A stretch of 64,000 nucleotides of DNA from Shinisaurus crocodilurus (taxonomy: Eukaryota; Chordata; Lepidosauria; Squamata; Shinisauridae), in contig CM037879.1 in the NCBI GenBank assembly GCA_021292165.1, forward strand, positions 22,613,817-22,677,816, given 5' to 3'. The translations under genes and the position numbers were made by a program. Under the pieces are notes generated by a model, which saw nothing but the letters and a program-made list of their open reading frames with translations, was not told the origin of the DNA and ran no database searches. This document shows, in pieces, positions 9,708 to 19,042 of this stretch. Numbering within the stretch: the stretch's first letter is position 1; every line of letters starts with the position of its first letter.

Positions 9708-10289
9708 CAGTGATGGCGAACCTTTTTGAGCCCGAGTGCCCAAACTGCAACACAAAACCAACTTATTTATTTCAAAGTGCCAACACTGCAATTAAACCTG
9801 AATGCCGAGGTTTTAGTTTAGAGTTGAATCGCACAAGCCACCACAGCTTAAATCACACCACCTCCAAGCTGCCAGTGCGTCTTTTGAGCCCGACCCAGCA
9901 AGGGCTGTCTCCTGGCTCCTCCACATCAGCCCCCCCCAGCCCCTTCTATCCCCCCATGGGCAAAGAGCGAGTGAGCGCGCGAGGCAGAGATTTAAAGCAG
10001 CAGCCAAGCCACCCCTTCTCAGGCAGGCAGGAAAGGCTGGAGGAGGAGGAGGAGGACGCGTGAGAAGGAGGTGGGCAGAGAGTGAGCACGCGAGGCGGAG
10101 AGCAGCCAACCAAGCATTTAAAGCGGCAGCTGCCCGCCTCTCCTCTCCCTGCTTGCTCTCCCGCCCCTGGGGGAATCCTCGCGGCAGGTGACGCCCGGGA
10201 CCCCTGCCTGATCTCACTCCTCTCGCATGCCCACAAAGAGGTCCCTGCGTGTCAGCTGTGGCACGCGTGCCATAGGTTCGCCATCACTG
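9708..10289. mobile_element. Non-autonomous hAT element, CAGTGATGGCGAACC ends
   Basis: 582 bp with inverted ends CAGTGATGGCGAACCT and AGGTTCGCCATCACTG, flanked by perfect 8-bp duplications ATCTAGAC (9700-9707 and 10290-10297). The interior is GC-rich, with two diverged direct copies of an AGAGNGAGNG-CGCGAGGC-GAG module, and encodes no transposase. The ends look like Charlie-type hAT elements known from several vertebrates; the family name needs a repeat-library search. Confidence 0.93.
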
Positions 10290-10297
10290 ATCTAGAC

Positions 10298-10434
10298 CAA
10301 GAGTGGGCAACTTGTGGCCCTCCAGATGTTTTGGCCTAAAACTCCCATAATCCTTCACCATTGGCTATGTTGGCTAAGATTGATGGGAGTTATAGACCAA
10401 AACATCTGGAGGGCCAAAAATTGTTCCCCCCCCA
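10298..10434. mobile_element. Palindromic hAT-type MITE abutting the 9708 element
   Basis: Starts CAAGAGTGGGCAAC immediately after the right-hand ATCTAGAC of the previous element. Arms GGCCCTCCAGATGTTTTGG and CCAAAACATCTGGAGGGCC are inverted copies. The right flank ATCTACGT resembles the same 8-bp target, so both elements seem to have used one site. Confidence 0.82.
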
Positions 10435-10708
10435 ATCTACGTTTCCAACACCGGCTTGTCTGTCAAGGAACCCCTGCATGCAGGGCAGAATGTATGTCAG
10501 AACTCAGGAACAGCATCTTCTTTCAGTGCTAGAGTCCAGCTATGGACTTTACTGTATGAAGTAAGACTGAAAGAAAATACCCTGAGCAGGTGAAAAGGAC
10601 AGTTCATAAGTACTAAAAATATGCCTCATAACAAATTGTCATCTTGCTCAGTGTTGTCTCCTCTGACTGACAGCAGCTGTGCAGGATTTCAGACTGTTTT
10701 TTCCCCAT

Positions 10709-10908
10709 CACTTGAGGCTGGTAACTCGTATTTCGGTGGGGCTCCTGATCCATTGCAGGTTTTCAGCTTTATAGGAGCTATCCATGATGCTGAACTCCAT
10801 CCCCAAAATAGCTTCACCACCATGGAGCACCATGGATAGCTCCTACAAAGCTCTCAATAATAGCTGCAATGGATAAGGAGCCCCACCAAAATAGGCATCA
10901 CCAGCCTC
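10709..10908. mobile_element. Palindromic MITE with AGGAGCTATCCATG core
   Basis: Ends CACTTGAGGCTGGTAACTCG and CATCACCAGCCTCC, inner arms GTGGGGCTCCTGATCCATTG and CAATGGATAAGGAGCCCCAC, core ATAGGAGCTATCCATG against CATGGATAGCTCCTA. The copy at 41084-41280 has the same plan. Confidence 0.8.
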
Positions 10909-11084
10909 CCCTTTAACTGCATACCTTCTGAGTACCTATGGAGTGTGCCTTTCCACACATCAGAGATGAGGGGGAAGAGCTTTCAGATCAGGGGGTGGTA
11001 TTTCTAGACAGACCTGAGCCCCAGCAGGCATCTCTTTTTTATATAAATCAGTGCCCACGACAAGGGTTATGGTGACTGTGCGCT
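10909..11084. other. Intergenic, nothing recognised
   Basis: Short stretch between two transposon-like segments with no feature I can support. Confidence 0.4.
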
Positions 11085-11665
11085 GAGCTTCAGATGGCAC
11101 CGCCCACAGCAGCTATGTTAAACCAACTGGTGTGGACCAGTGGTGCAGTAGAGCCAGGGCTCGCGGGGCACAGTGACTGGGTTTGCATGGCACGACAGCC
11201 CATTGTGGGTGACAAGCCATGGTGAGTTGCTGTGTTCTGCGAACCTGGACCGATCCCCGCAGGGTGGCTTGTCTGTGGGCAAGAAGCCACCCTGACAACC
11301 CATGGGTTGATCTAGGGGTTTTTGTATCCATGATGGGTCATCGTCTTGTCTGAACTCGGGCGACCGACCCCATCATGGGTAGCGAGAAGTGGCAAGTGAG
11401 CCTCTAGGCAAGAGCGGCAAAAAACCCTTGCTGCTCTTGCCAAGTTCGCCCGGGCCACCGCCAGTGACAGCTGCCCCACAAGTGCCCAAGCAGTACTTTG
11501 GGGCAACCCTCACTGGGTCAGTGCCCTCTGCCATGACCGCATGTCCTTTTTTGCTCACGATGGCTTTCCCCCCTTCCCCTGCCTTCTTTTTGGAGATCGC
11601 AGACAGCAATCTCCAAACTGACAGCTCCTCCAAAGTGCCCAAGCAGCACATTGGAGGGGCTGTCA
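11085..11665. repeat. GC-rich hairpin-bearing repeat, copy related to 36.9 kb
   Basis: Contains GAACTCGGGCGACCGACCCC and a hairpin of GGCAAGAGCGGCAA against TTGCTGCTCTTGCC, then GACAGCTGCCCCACAAGTGCC. The same ordered modules occur at 37105-37240. Open frames on both strands here follow from the symmetric GC-rich sequence and show no protein family. Confidence 0.65.
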
Positions 11666-11741
11666 CTGGTTGGCCACCTTTTTTTATTTTTTGAGCCTCA
11701 AATGTACACAATTTTTTTCACATTTTTTTTTTTTAAAATGT

Positions 11742-13085
11742 TGGACTTGCACAAGTGCACACTTGTGCACTTCCATAGGTCCGAAATGGGCAGCCTCACC
11801 TGGGCTATGTCCTGGGGGGGGGTCTGCTGTCAATCTGCAGCAAGCACCCACCATGGACATTCACCCAGAGAGGCTGCAAAGAGATTTATTTTTGACTTTG
11901 CTTTCCCCTGACAGCTGTCAAAAAGCAAGCTGCCAAGGGAAAGCAAAGCTGCAAGTGAACTTTGCTTGCACTTTTCTGTTTGTTTCTTTTTAAAAAATTT
12001 AAATGCTAGAAGGATTTAAAATAGATGGTCTTTATTAAGAAGAATGTTTGTTGATTATGGGGATTAGTTTATGTTCTGTATAATGAAAAATGAATATTGA
12101 AGAGGTTGGAAATTAGAATATGAAGGTAACTCTATTACTGTTAAAATGTATTGATTCCTGTTGAAATTTGAGACTGAGAAATTAATGGAAAGAATGCAAA
12201 CAAATATGGGCCTAAAATTATCGAAAGGTATGGGTGAAATGGAAAAAATATGTGGTTAAAAAGTTTGTCTCTTAGATAAATAGGTGGAAAGAAGCTAGGG
12301 GTTTTTGCTAAAAATGAGTAGAAATCTGTAATATTGTTTAATTAGAAGAATTAGTATCTACGTTTAAGGTTAAAATGATGTTTTGTGAACTTGGGAGGTT
12401 GATGAACAAGAAGAATAAAGAGTTGACAATAGAAAAAAGAGAAATATCTTTGTAACTATAGAGTATTTAATATTATTTATACTTTGTTGTGGAAAAATCA
12501 GAAGTCCATTCTAGTTTTGTTTCTGTTGTTTTTGAATTGTTTCACTGTTTTTTGCTTTTTATGTTTGTTGGTTTGGTTTGGTTTGGTTTTGCTTTTCTTT
12601 CAAAATAATAAAAAATTAAGCAGAAGAATTAAGCACCAAAAGGGGTGTCCAGTAGATCACCCCCTTTGCAGCGAGATCCTCTACTTTTTTTTGGCTGAAC
12701 TTGACTCTTCGCAGCGTCCTGGATCTTTCCCACCCTTTCCCAAGACTCTAGGTGGTTGGGAAGGTGGAAATGTGTGAGTCGCCACTCCTTTTATAGGAGC
12801 ACAGAGCTTTGACAACTGTCAAAGTTCAGGCTTTCTTTTAAAATGGGTTTTTTGACAGCGCCAATCAGAGTTTTTTTGACAGGGACATATGCCTATACTT
12901 ATGTCTATGTCCCTGTGAAAAAGCCCTGATTAGCCCTATCAAAACCCCCCACAAAAGAACATTTTAGAAGGAAGCCTGTAAAAGGGAAGCACACCCACCC
13001 ACCCCCAGAACATTGCCCAGGTGAGGCTGCTCATTTTGGACCCACGGAAGTGTGCAAGTGCGTACTTGTGCAAGTCCTGCTGCTG
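11742..13085. mobile_element. Element with terminal-like inverted arms, L1-like insert
   Basis: The arm at 11742-11818 (GGACTTGCACAAGTG ... GCAGCCTCACCTGGGC) reappears inverted at about 13008-13080 (GCCCAGGTGAGGCTGC ... CTTGTGCAAGTCC). Between them, further inverted matches surround an AT-rich 12000-12620 block that ends in CAAAATAATAAAAAATTAAG and looks like the 3' end of a LINE. I read this as one foldback element split by a later LINE insertion. Confidence 0.65.
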
Positions 13086-13509
13086 ACTAAAAAAATCTTT
13101 TTTAAAAAAAAAACTGCTTAGAATTGTTTTATTGATCTGGATCAACAGCTGCCTGCATTTTGGGCATCTCTTTGGGGGCGTGGCTAGTGGAGACTGTCAT
13201 GGTGAGCACCTGCACTTCAAAATTTTACCACTACACCACTGGTGTGGACAGAAAATAGCGGGATGTATTCCCGCTAATAGCGGGATGTATGGAGAAAAAT
13301 TGCGACACCCCCCGATAGTGTGGATGGAAACTCAATTGCAATTCTGCTTGTAGCTTACAGCAGAAGAGCGATGCTTCGGAGCTGGAAACAGCCTATCTGC
13401 ACTGCAGAGGTGGTGTTTGGGGGCAGCCCACTAGGGCTGGAGCCCTGAATCTTTCATTTCGAGCCCCAAACTTCTGGGAGGCCATCTGCCCCACCACCCC
13501 ACTGTCCAT
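13086..13509. other. Intergenic, repeat-like, unclassified
   Basis: Holds a short direct duplication, AATAGCGGGATGTATTCCCGC followed by AATAGCGGGATGTATGG near 13254-13292. Nothing else recognised. Confidence 0.4.
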
Positions 13510-14138
13510 GGGCACTTGCTGAAATAAAGGTACAGGGGACCCTGTCCCTGAGCATCTCTGTTGCATCTGATCCCCCTGGATTGGCTGGCTTTTTGCCCAT
13601 ATGTGCTTCCCCTCCTGCTGCCTTCCCCACTTGAATCTTTTTTTAAAAAATGTATTTAGTTTTCAAAACAAAATACAACAATAACACAAAGATTTAACTA
13701 AAACCACATACAATAAATCATAAAGTGCACCCCCCCACTCTCCTAGGGACCAATTAATATGCTTCCATCCCCTTGATCAAATGAATTCCAAATTCCAAAA
13801 ATATAACATATCCTGACAAGGCATACTCCCCTTCCCCTTTATTAATACATAGTCTAATAATTGATTCCATATATCCATAAAATTATTATTCTTCCCACTT
13901 GAATCTTACTGCCCGAGGTTTCTTCCTGAAATCAAATGCCCTCTTCTCTCCTGTCCATACATCCTTTTTTACAAATAGGGGTGTTCTTAGGAGACAGGGT
14001 ACTTTAAAGACATACACATAGAGAGACTTTAGAACATATATAAATTAGCATATGCAAATTTGTGCTTTTCTTTTTTCTTTCTTTTCCCCCCTTCTTTTTG
14101 TCCTGTGGGCCTGAGCCCCAGATCTTTTCGGTACCTAG
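13510..14138 (+). repeat. Unclassified interspersed repeat, copy B, interrupted
   Basis: Second copy of the family at 5246-5700. It is continuous with that copy from GCACTTGCTGAAATAAAGGT to about 13639 and again from 13894 to GTACCTAG at 14138. The gap is filled by a retroposed insert at 13640-13893, and its right end is cut by the copia-type LTR at 14139. Confidence 0.78.
13640..13893 (-). mobile_element. L1-type retroposed insert with target duplication
   Basis: Flanked by the 14-bp direct repeat CCCACTTGAATCTT (13626-13639 and 13894-13907). The insert begins with a T-run on the plus strand, that is an A-tail on the minus strand. A 14-bp duplication with A-tail is what L1 endonuclease produces. 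The 254 bp resemble an L1 3' end but could be another sequence copied by L1. Confidence 0.82.
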
Positions 14139-14682
14139 TGTTGGGTTTTGCATAGGCAGAACGAGATTACCACCTGACATCGAGATTATCACCTGACCTG
14201 GTGGGTGTCTCTTGAGTTCAAGTATACAAGGTCTCTGGTCATGAGACATAGTCTCGAGGTGATATGACTCAGCAACCTTGACAGGTTTTGGGATCAACAT
14301 GTTGATGAATAGGTTATACAACTGGGTGAGTAATATCCTATTTATAGGTGCAGGGTCTGCGGTATATAAGCTAACACACTTGCTGATAGCTTCATTCCGT
14401 CATTCCACTCTCTCTCTTCCACTTGCTGTCTTGCTCGTCTCGACTCGACATGTCTCTTGGACTTCACTTCATCTAGCCTTACCACTGGGGTATTGGATTT
14501 GTATCTGCAATGATGTAGTGAGTAGAGATGCATTGATTGCCTTAATCCCATGTAATTGGGTCTTACAAATAAACTCTTTAATCTTTATTAACTGCTGTTA
14601 TCTCCTCCTTCCGCCTGCGTGACTTGGACTGAGGGTCATTGGCTAGGGGAGCTTTTGAACCCGGGTCAGTCCAGCTCTCACA
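14139..14682 (+). mobile_element. 5' LTR of a Ty1/copia-type retrotransposon
   Basis: 544 bp starting TGTTGGG and ending CTCTCACA. It has a TATA box (GGTATATAAGC, near 14360), then a polyadenylation signal (ACAAATAAACTC, near 14567) and a U5-like remainder. A primer-binding site follows at once, which fixes the 3' border. It inserted into the repeat that ends at 14138. No second copy of this LTR was found in the window. Confidence 0.85.
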
Positions 14683-14705
14683 TCTGGTTATGGGCCCAGA
14701 GATTA
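14683..14705 (+). promoter_or_regulatory. Primer-binding site for half initiator tRNA-Met
   Basis: The 14 bases GGTTATGGGCCCAG just after the LTR are the exact complement of the anticodon-arm sequence CTGGGCCCATAACC of eukaryotic initiator tRNA-Met. Drosophila copia and some relatives prime from a tRNA-Met fragment cut in the anticodon loop rather than from its 3' CCA end. The match here indicates the same rare priming mode. Confidence 0.85.
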
Positions 14706-17200
14706 GGATCTGATGGTTATCTCAGATGGGCAGATAAGCCACAGAGACGCAGTTCGGAAGAAATTCAGCAGTTATAGAGTTAAGAGAAATGTTTACTATT
14801 TGTAAGAACGGTTTGTAAATAAACCGGGAAGGCGATGGTATGTTGCTAAAGCTGGGTGCTGATAACAGCGGCTTGGAATGCAGCACAACTGAAGAATGCA
14901 GGACAGAGAGACGAAGGATTTTTCGTTTTAAAAGCAGCTGGAACGTGGGTGCCGGTTCGGGCAGCTACTAGGCTGAAAAGTAAACAACGCTGGACACAAG
15001 GATTTCGTTTTCCACAGCTTGCTGGAGTGATTGTTAAGGAGCTGTATCGGGCAAAGAAATATATCCAGGAGGCTCTGTGTCTACTCATTTGAATCAAGGC
15101 TACAGGCAGGAGGATCATATTTCTATTTACAGTTTGCTTTCTTCACACAGCAGCGGATCAGCTATCTTTTGCATTGTATCAACAAGTGGCTTGGATTACA
15201 AATGCGTGGGTTACGTCTGATGTGGGTAAAGCGTCTGGAGCGTCATGTCGCAGCAAAGCAAAGTCACGTGTGACAGGAACGTATTTTGGGAAACCTGATA
15301 CTACACGGGAGGCTGTATCAAACCAGCGGAGGCGTGGTTTTAAAACAACAGGAAAAACAGCACGGCAGTTTTGAACAGAGAAAGCTGTGCTTAAAATGAG
15401 AAGCTGTTCTTCATTTTCTTCATGTGGGATCACAGAAGAAGGAGCTTGAAATCAGCAGGGGTGCTGCTGATGGAAAAACTTTGTGTTTTAACCCAGGACA
15501 TAACAAAATGGACATTATTTTGTTTGAACAGAAAACAGTGGATTGTTTAAATGAAGCTTTCTGTGTTGGACATAAATAAGCAGAAGGAGGACTATGCAAA
15601 TGGTCAGGGGTTTAACAGTCATGTTTTTGGAAATGTATTTCTTGAAAGTTGCATAACTTGGATTCAAGAAAGTGTAATATATGCTCTGAAAATGTCAGGA
15701 AATGTACTGAATGTATATATGACTTGAGTATATTGTGGATTTTTCTGTAGCAAAATGTAAAATGCTGAATAATTAGTAGGTATGTTTATATGGCAAAGCT
15801 AAGAGATGGATTATTTCTTTTATACTGTAATGATGTAATAAAAAAATGGAAAGTTGTACTGATGCAACTATAAAAAGTTAAATGCTTATATGTATGACAT
15901 GCATGCATATCACATGATTGTTTGATCATTTAGATTCACAGGCTTGTGAAAGAAAATGCAAACTCTGGTGGGGAAAGCATTGGAAATTGTAATTTTCACA
16001 TGAAAGGTAATTTTGTGCACATAAACAAGGGATGCTAGCTTCAACAGGTAAACTGGAAGGCAAGCTGAAAAACCAGTTCATTTCATTCAATTTGTTCTTG
16101 GTGATCTTGTGGGTACTCTGATGGTCTTTAGAGGAAAGGCACGTTATTTCATGATGTTAATTGATCAATACACGAGGTACAGGTTGTGTACATGTTAGAT
16201 AGAAAGCTGGAGTATTGAACAAAGTCAAGGTGTTTTGTGCTTGGATGGGAAACAAGCATATTACCCATGTTACCTATTTCTTTTGAGATTTGGGGAAAGT
16301 TCAACTCAGTGCATGTTTAGATGCATTTCTAACAGGATGTGGTATTGAACACATGGATTGTGTGGAAGAGTAAACAAACACTCAGAAGAAGTGATACTAA
16401 TTTGGATAATGAGGTTTGGGTAGAAGCTCTTAAATGTTTTGATTATGTACATGATAGAAGTTTTAGTTCTGTGTATTGAACTGTACACCTTATGGAAAGT
16501 AGTGTAGAAGGAAGAATCTTCTGGAGAAACATTTCAGGATCTTGGATCTGATATGTAAAGTACATACACCTCAAAGTTAGAAGAAATCTGTAAGGGAGCT
16601 TACATGAGATTTTTCTAGAAAATGAGAATATTGTGTTTCACATGAAAAACACTTGGATAGTGAGATTATCTAGAAGTGTTTAGTATAATGCTGAATGAAA
16701 ATGTGAGATCATTTTTCAAAATTAATTCTGTTAATGCAGGGGATGCATCAAGTTCAGAGTCAGAATAGAAAAGCATTTGCTGAAAGACAGTCAGGTAAAT
16801 TTGACAAACTCTGATACACATTTGGTTTAGAGGAGGCTAAACAAATGATTGTTCATCATTGGTGCAAATTTATTGGAACAGGAACCTGATAACTGATGAG
16901 GTAAGGAACAGGTGAGTCAAACAACCTGTGAGATATCAGGATGAATTTGCAGGAAAAGCCATTTGAAACTTCAAAATTTCAAAGAGGTGAAAAAATGTCT
17001 GTTAAGGAAGCTGAATCATAGCTTCAGGCTATGCAAGCTGAGTTGAATTCTTTGGATAAAGAACAAAACATGGAAGCTGGTGAAACAAACAGCAGTTCAT
17101 GGAACTCATTGTTACCAGATAGATTTTTTAAGTGAAAACTAACCAGATTGAAAAAAGGTTATATGACAAATAGCAAGATTGGTTGCTTGTGACAAAACCT
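14706..17200 (+). pseudogene. Internal region of the copia-type element, decayed
   Basis: About 2.5 kb between the primer site and a different GC-rich block. In one frame near 16105-16200 it reads LGDLVGTLMVFRGKARYF, then MMLIDQYTRYR. This matches the start of the copia integrase core, where the first catalytic Asp lies in HxDxxGP and the second block reads YFxxxIDDxSR. Farther on, around 16290-16370, a GCGIEH block in another frame fits the third part of the core (fLkxxGIxHE). Many stops and frame changes separate these blocks. Gag, protease and reverse transcriptase are not recognisable. The 3' part and 3' LTR are missing, so the element is dead. Confidence 0.7.
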
Positions 17201-17225
17201 ACTGATTCCTTATATCTCCCAGGCA

Positions 17226-17636
17226 CACAGCTTGTTACCTGGGGGTCAGTTCTCTTCAGGGTTGGGTCCAGCACAGCCTTGCCACCCGGGGAGACTACAC
17301 ACCTACCCGAAGGTCCGAGATGGGTAGCCCTCCACAAGGCTTGCCTTGCCAAAGTCCTCATTCAGCTAATTTCACCAGGAGCTACCTGGGGTCGGATCCT
17401 GAGGCTGCCCGAAGGCTTGGACCTCTGCTTGGCTTGCTGCCATTGCTCCACAGCCAGCAACCATGCAACGACAAAGACAAAAGACTCACACCTTGGAATA
17501 TAGCTCTTTCCCCCTCCACTCCTCCTTTCTATAGCTCTGCTGCCTCCAGCCAATCAGGATGCACTTCACCTGGCCAGGCAGGGGAGGGGGACTCATGACT
17601 CATGGCATTTGCATTTGAAGCCGGGTCTCCGGCTTT
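17226..17636 (-). mobile_element. Candidate LTR or promoter-like block
   Basis: GC-rich block whose flanks share CAGGCAC (left at 17219-17225, right directly after 17636). On the minus strand it carries, in order, an octamer ATGCAAAT, an AP-1-like TGAGTCATGAGTC, a CCAAT-type GATTGG and a TATAGAAAG. This order suits an LTR U3. One end does not read TG...CA and I see no AATAAA, so an LTR is likely but not shown. Confidence 0.4.
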
Positions 17637-17791
17637 TCAGGCACCATCCAGAGGAACTATGCACATTTCGCCTCCTCCCAGCCCCCAACCGGTTTTTCTT
17701 GGTTTACACATGAGGAGGCGTGTGTGTGTGTGTGTGTGCGTGCAGGCATGTGAGTGTGTGTAGGAACCCTCAGAGGCTCTTTTTCTCCACA
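17637..17791. repeat. Short region with GT microsatellite
   Basis: A (GT)n run with minor breaks lies near 17718-17742. No other feature. Confidence 0.55.
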
Positions 17792-18020
17792 GCAAGTAAC
17801 TTGGTTTGAGAGCGTTTTGCAAGACAAGCAAATTTTTAAATATTTATTTATTTATTACTTGATATACAAGTGACGTCTTGCAAGACGAGTACTGTAGTAC
17901 GGCTTAAATTAAAAATCTCTGTACAAATTTTTTTGGGGGGATTTCATTTTGATATAAGAGTGTTTTGGATTACAAGCACATTTCCGGAACGAATTATGCT
18001 CTCAATCCAAGGCATGACGG
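17792..18020. mobile_element. Tigger-like MITE, 5' truncated
   Basis: Begins at GCAAGTAACTTGGTTTGAG, so the CAGTAATACCTTGGATT end is lost. The rest matches the 31035 and 42506 copies through to AATCCAAGGCATGACGG followed by TA. Confidence 0.88.
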
Positions 18021-18890
18021 TATTTTGCTTGTGAAATAAATGTTGTGGTGGTTAAACTTAGGTGTGCATTGGCATCTTTCTCTACAAGGAGGGTGCAAAT
18101 GGACAAACAAGTTTTGCCAAGAGTCAAAGCCAAGCTCTGTGTTTTCAGAAATGGCGATCAGCCATTGCTACTGCTTCCCAAAATGCATTGCTAGGTGTAA
18201 TCTGATACATGCAACACCCAGCACTGGCTAATTCATTCAGACTGCAAATGCTGAGACTGGGTTTATCTAAACTGCAGGCCTCAAGGCCACAACACCTGGC
18301 CAATTTCTTGGACTTCGTTTTCTTCCCCATCCCCTGCTTTTTTACCTGATGAAGAGTTCTAGCGAACTGAAAAGCTGGTGTGATTTCATGGTATTTTGGT
18401 TGGTCTTGGTCCTAATAAAGGTACTGCCCAACTGTAGATTTTGGATGTTTTTACCCACTGGTACAACTAAAATGGGGAGCCCTCTAAAAGGACTCCCATT
18501 TTAAGGCCCAGGTTAACAAGGAGTCCTGTTGGAAATGGCACATTCCTTCTTTTTAAGTGTCACTGCTATGCAGTTGACAGTAACGCAACCATATGGTTCT
18601 AATCCTCTCTGAATAAAAATCCTACAGTAATAAATCACAGGGCACCATAATGGTGCCCTGACACCTAGTGCCACCAACTGGAGATGCAATTGACTTTTTA
18701 TTACTTCACATATTTTCAACATCTGCAGCTGCTGAGTTGAATTAAGTTCAGAGCCTCAAAAAGGGGTCAGCTGACCTTCCTGATATAAGATTAAAATTCT
18801 GGTGGTCAAAAAATGCTAACAAAACAGAAATGTTTTATTTTATCTCAAGATGTTTCCACGCTGGCCACTTTCTCTGGAACTAACACATTA
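18021..18890. other. Intergenic, one repeat module
   Basis: A module near 18335-18440 (CTGATGAAGAGTTCTAGCGA, GGTCCTAATAAAGGTACTGC, CCAACTGTAGATTTTGG) recurs at about 26010-26105 and inverted near 50080-50160, so it is a dispersed repeat. The rest shows nothing. Confidence 0.5.
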
Positions 18891-19042
18891 TTTCATAGAT
18901 CTGATAGAGTTGGAAGGAGCCTACAAGGCTATCGAGTCCAACCCCCTGCTCAATGCAGGAAACTAGAGGAGGGGTCTCCCATCCAAGTAATAACCAGGCC
19001 TGACCCTGCTTAGTTTTCCACACTCAGACAAGCTGAGCCAGC
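18891..19042 (-). repeat. 5S rRNA-derived SINE with CR1-like tail
   Basis: On the minus strand the head reads CTAAGCAGGGTCAGGCCTGG and TTACTTGGATGGGAGACC, which matches the 5S rRNA internal promoter region (5S: CTAAGCAGGGTCGGGCCTGG and TACTTGGATGGGAGACC). The tail reads GGGGGTTGGACTCGATAGCC and CTTCCAACTCTATC, the 3' end typical of CR1 LINEs. Such 5S-headed elements are called SINE3. Copies with the same fusion lie at 25134 and 39680. Confidence 0.85.

Noticed and set aside
9419..10063. 214-codon plus-strand frame
   Set aside because: It crosses into a hAT element bounded by a perfect duplication and contains a simple TTC run. No domain.
18970..19042. 5S rRNA gene
   Set aside because: Only part of the 5S sequence is present, fused to a CR1-like tail and repeated in the window with the same fusion. 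It is a SINE.
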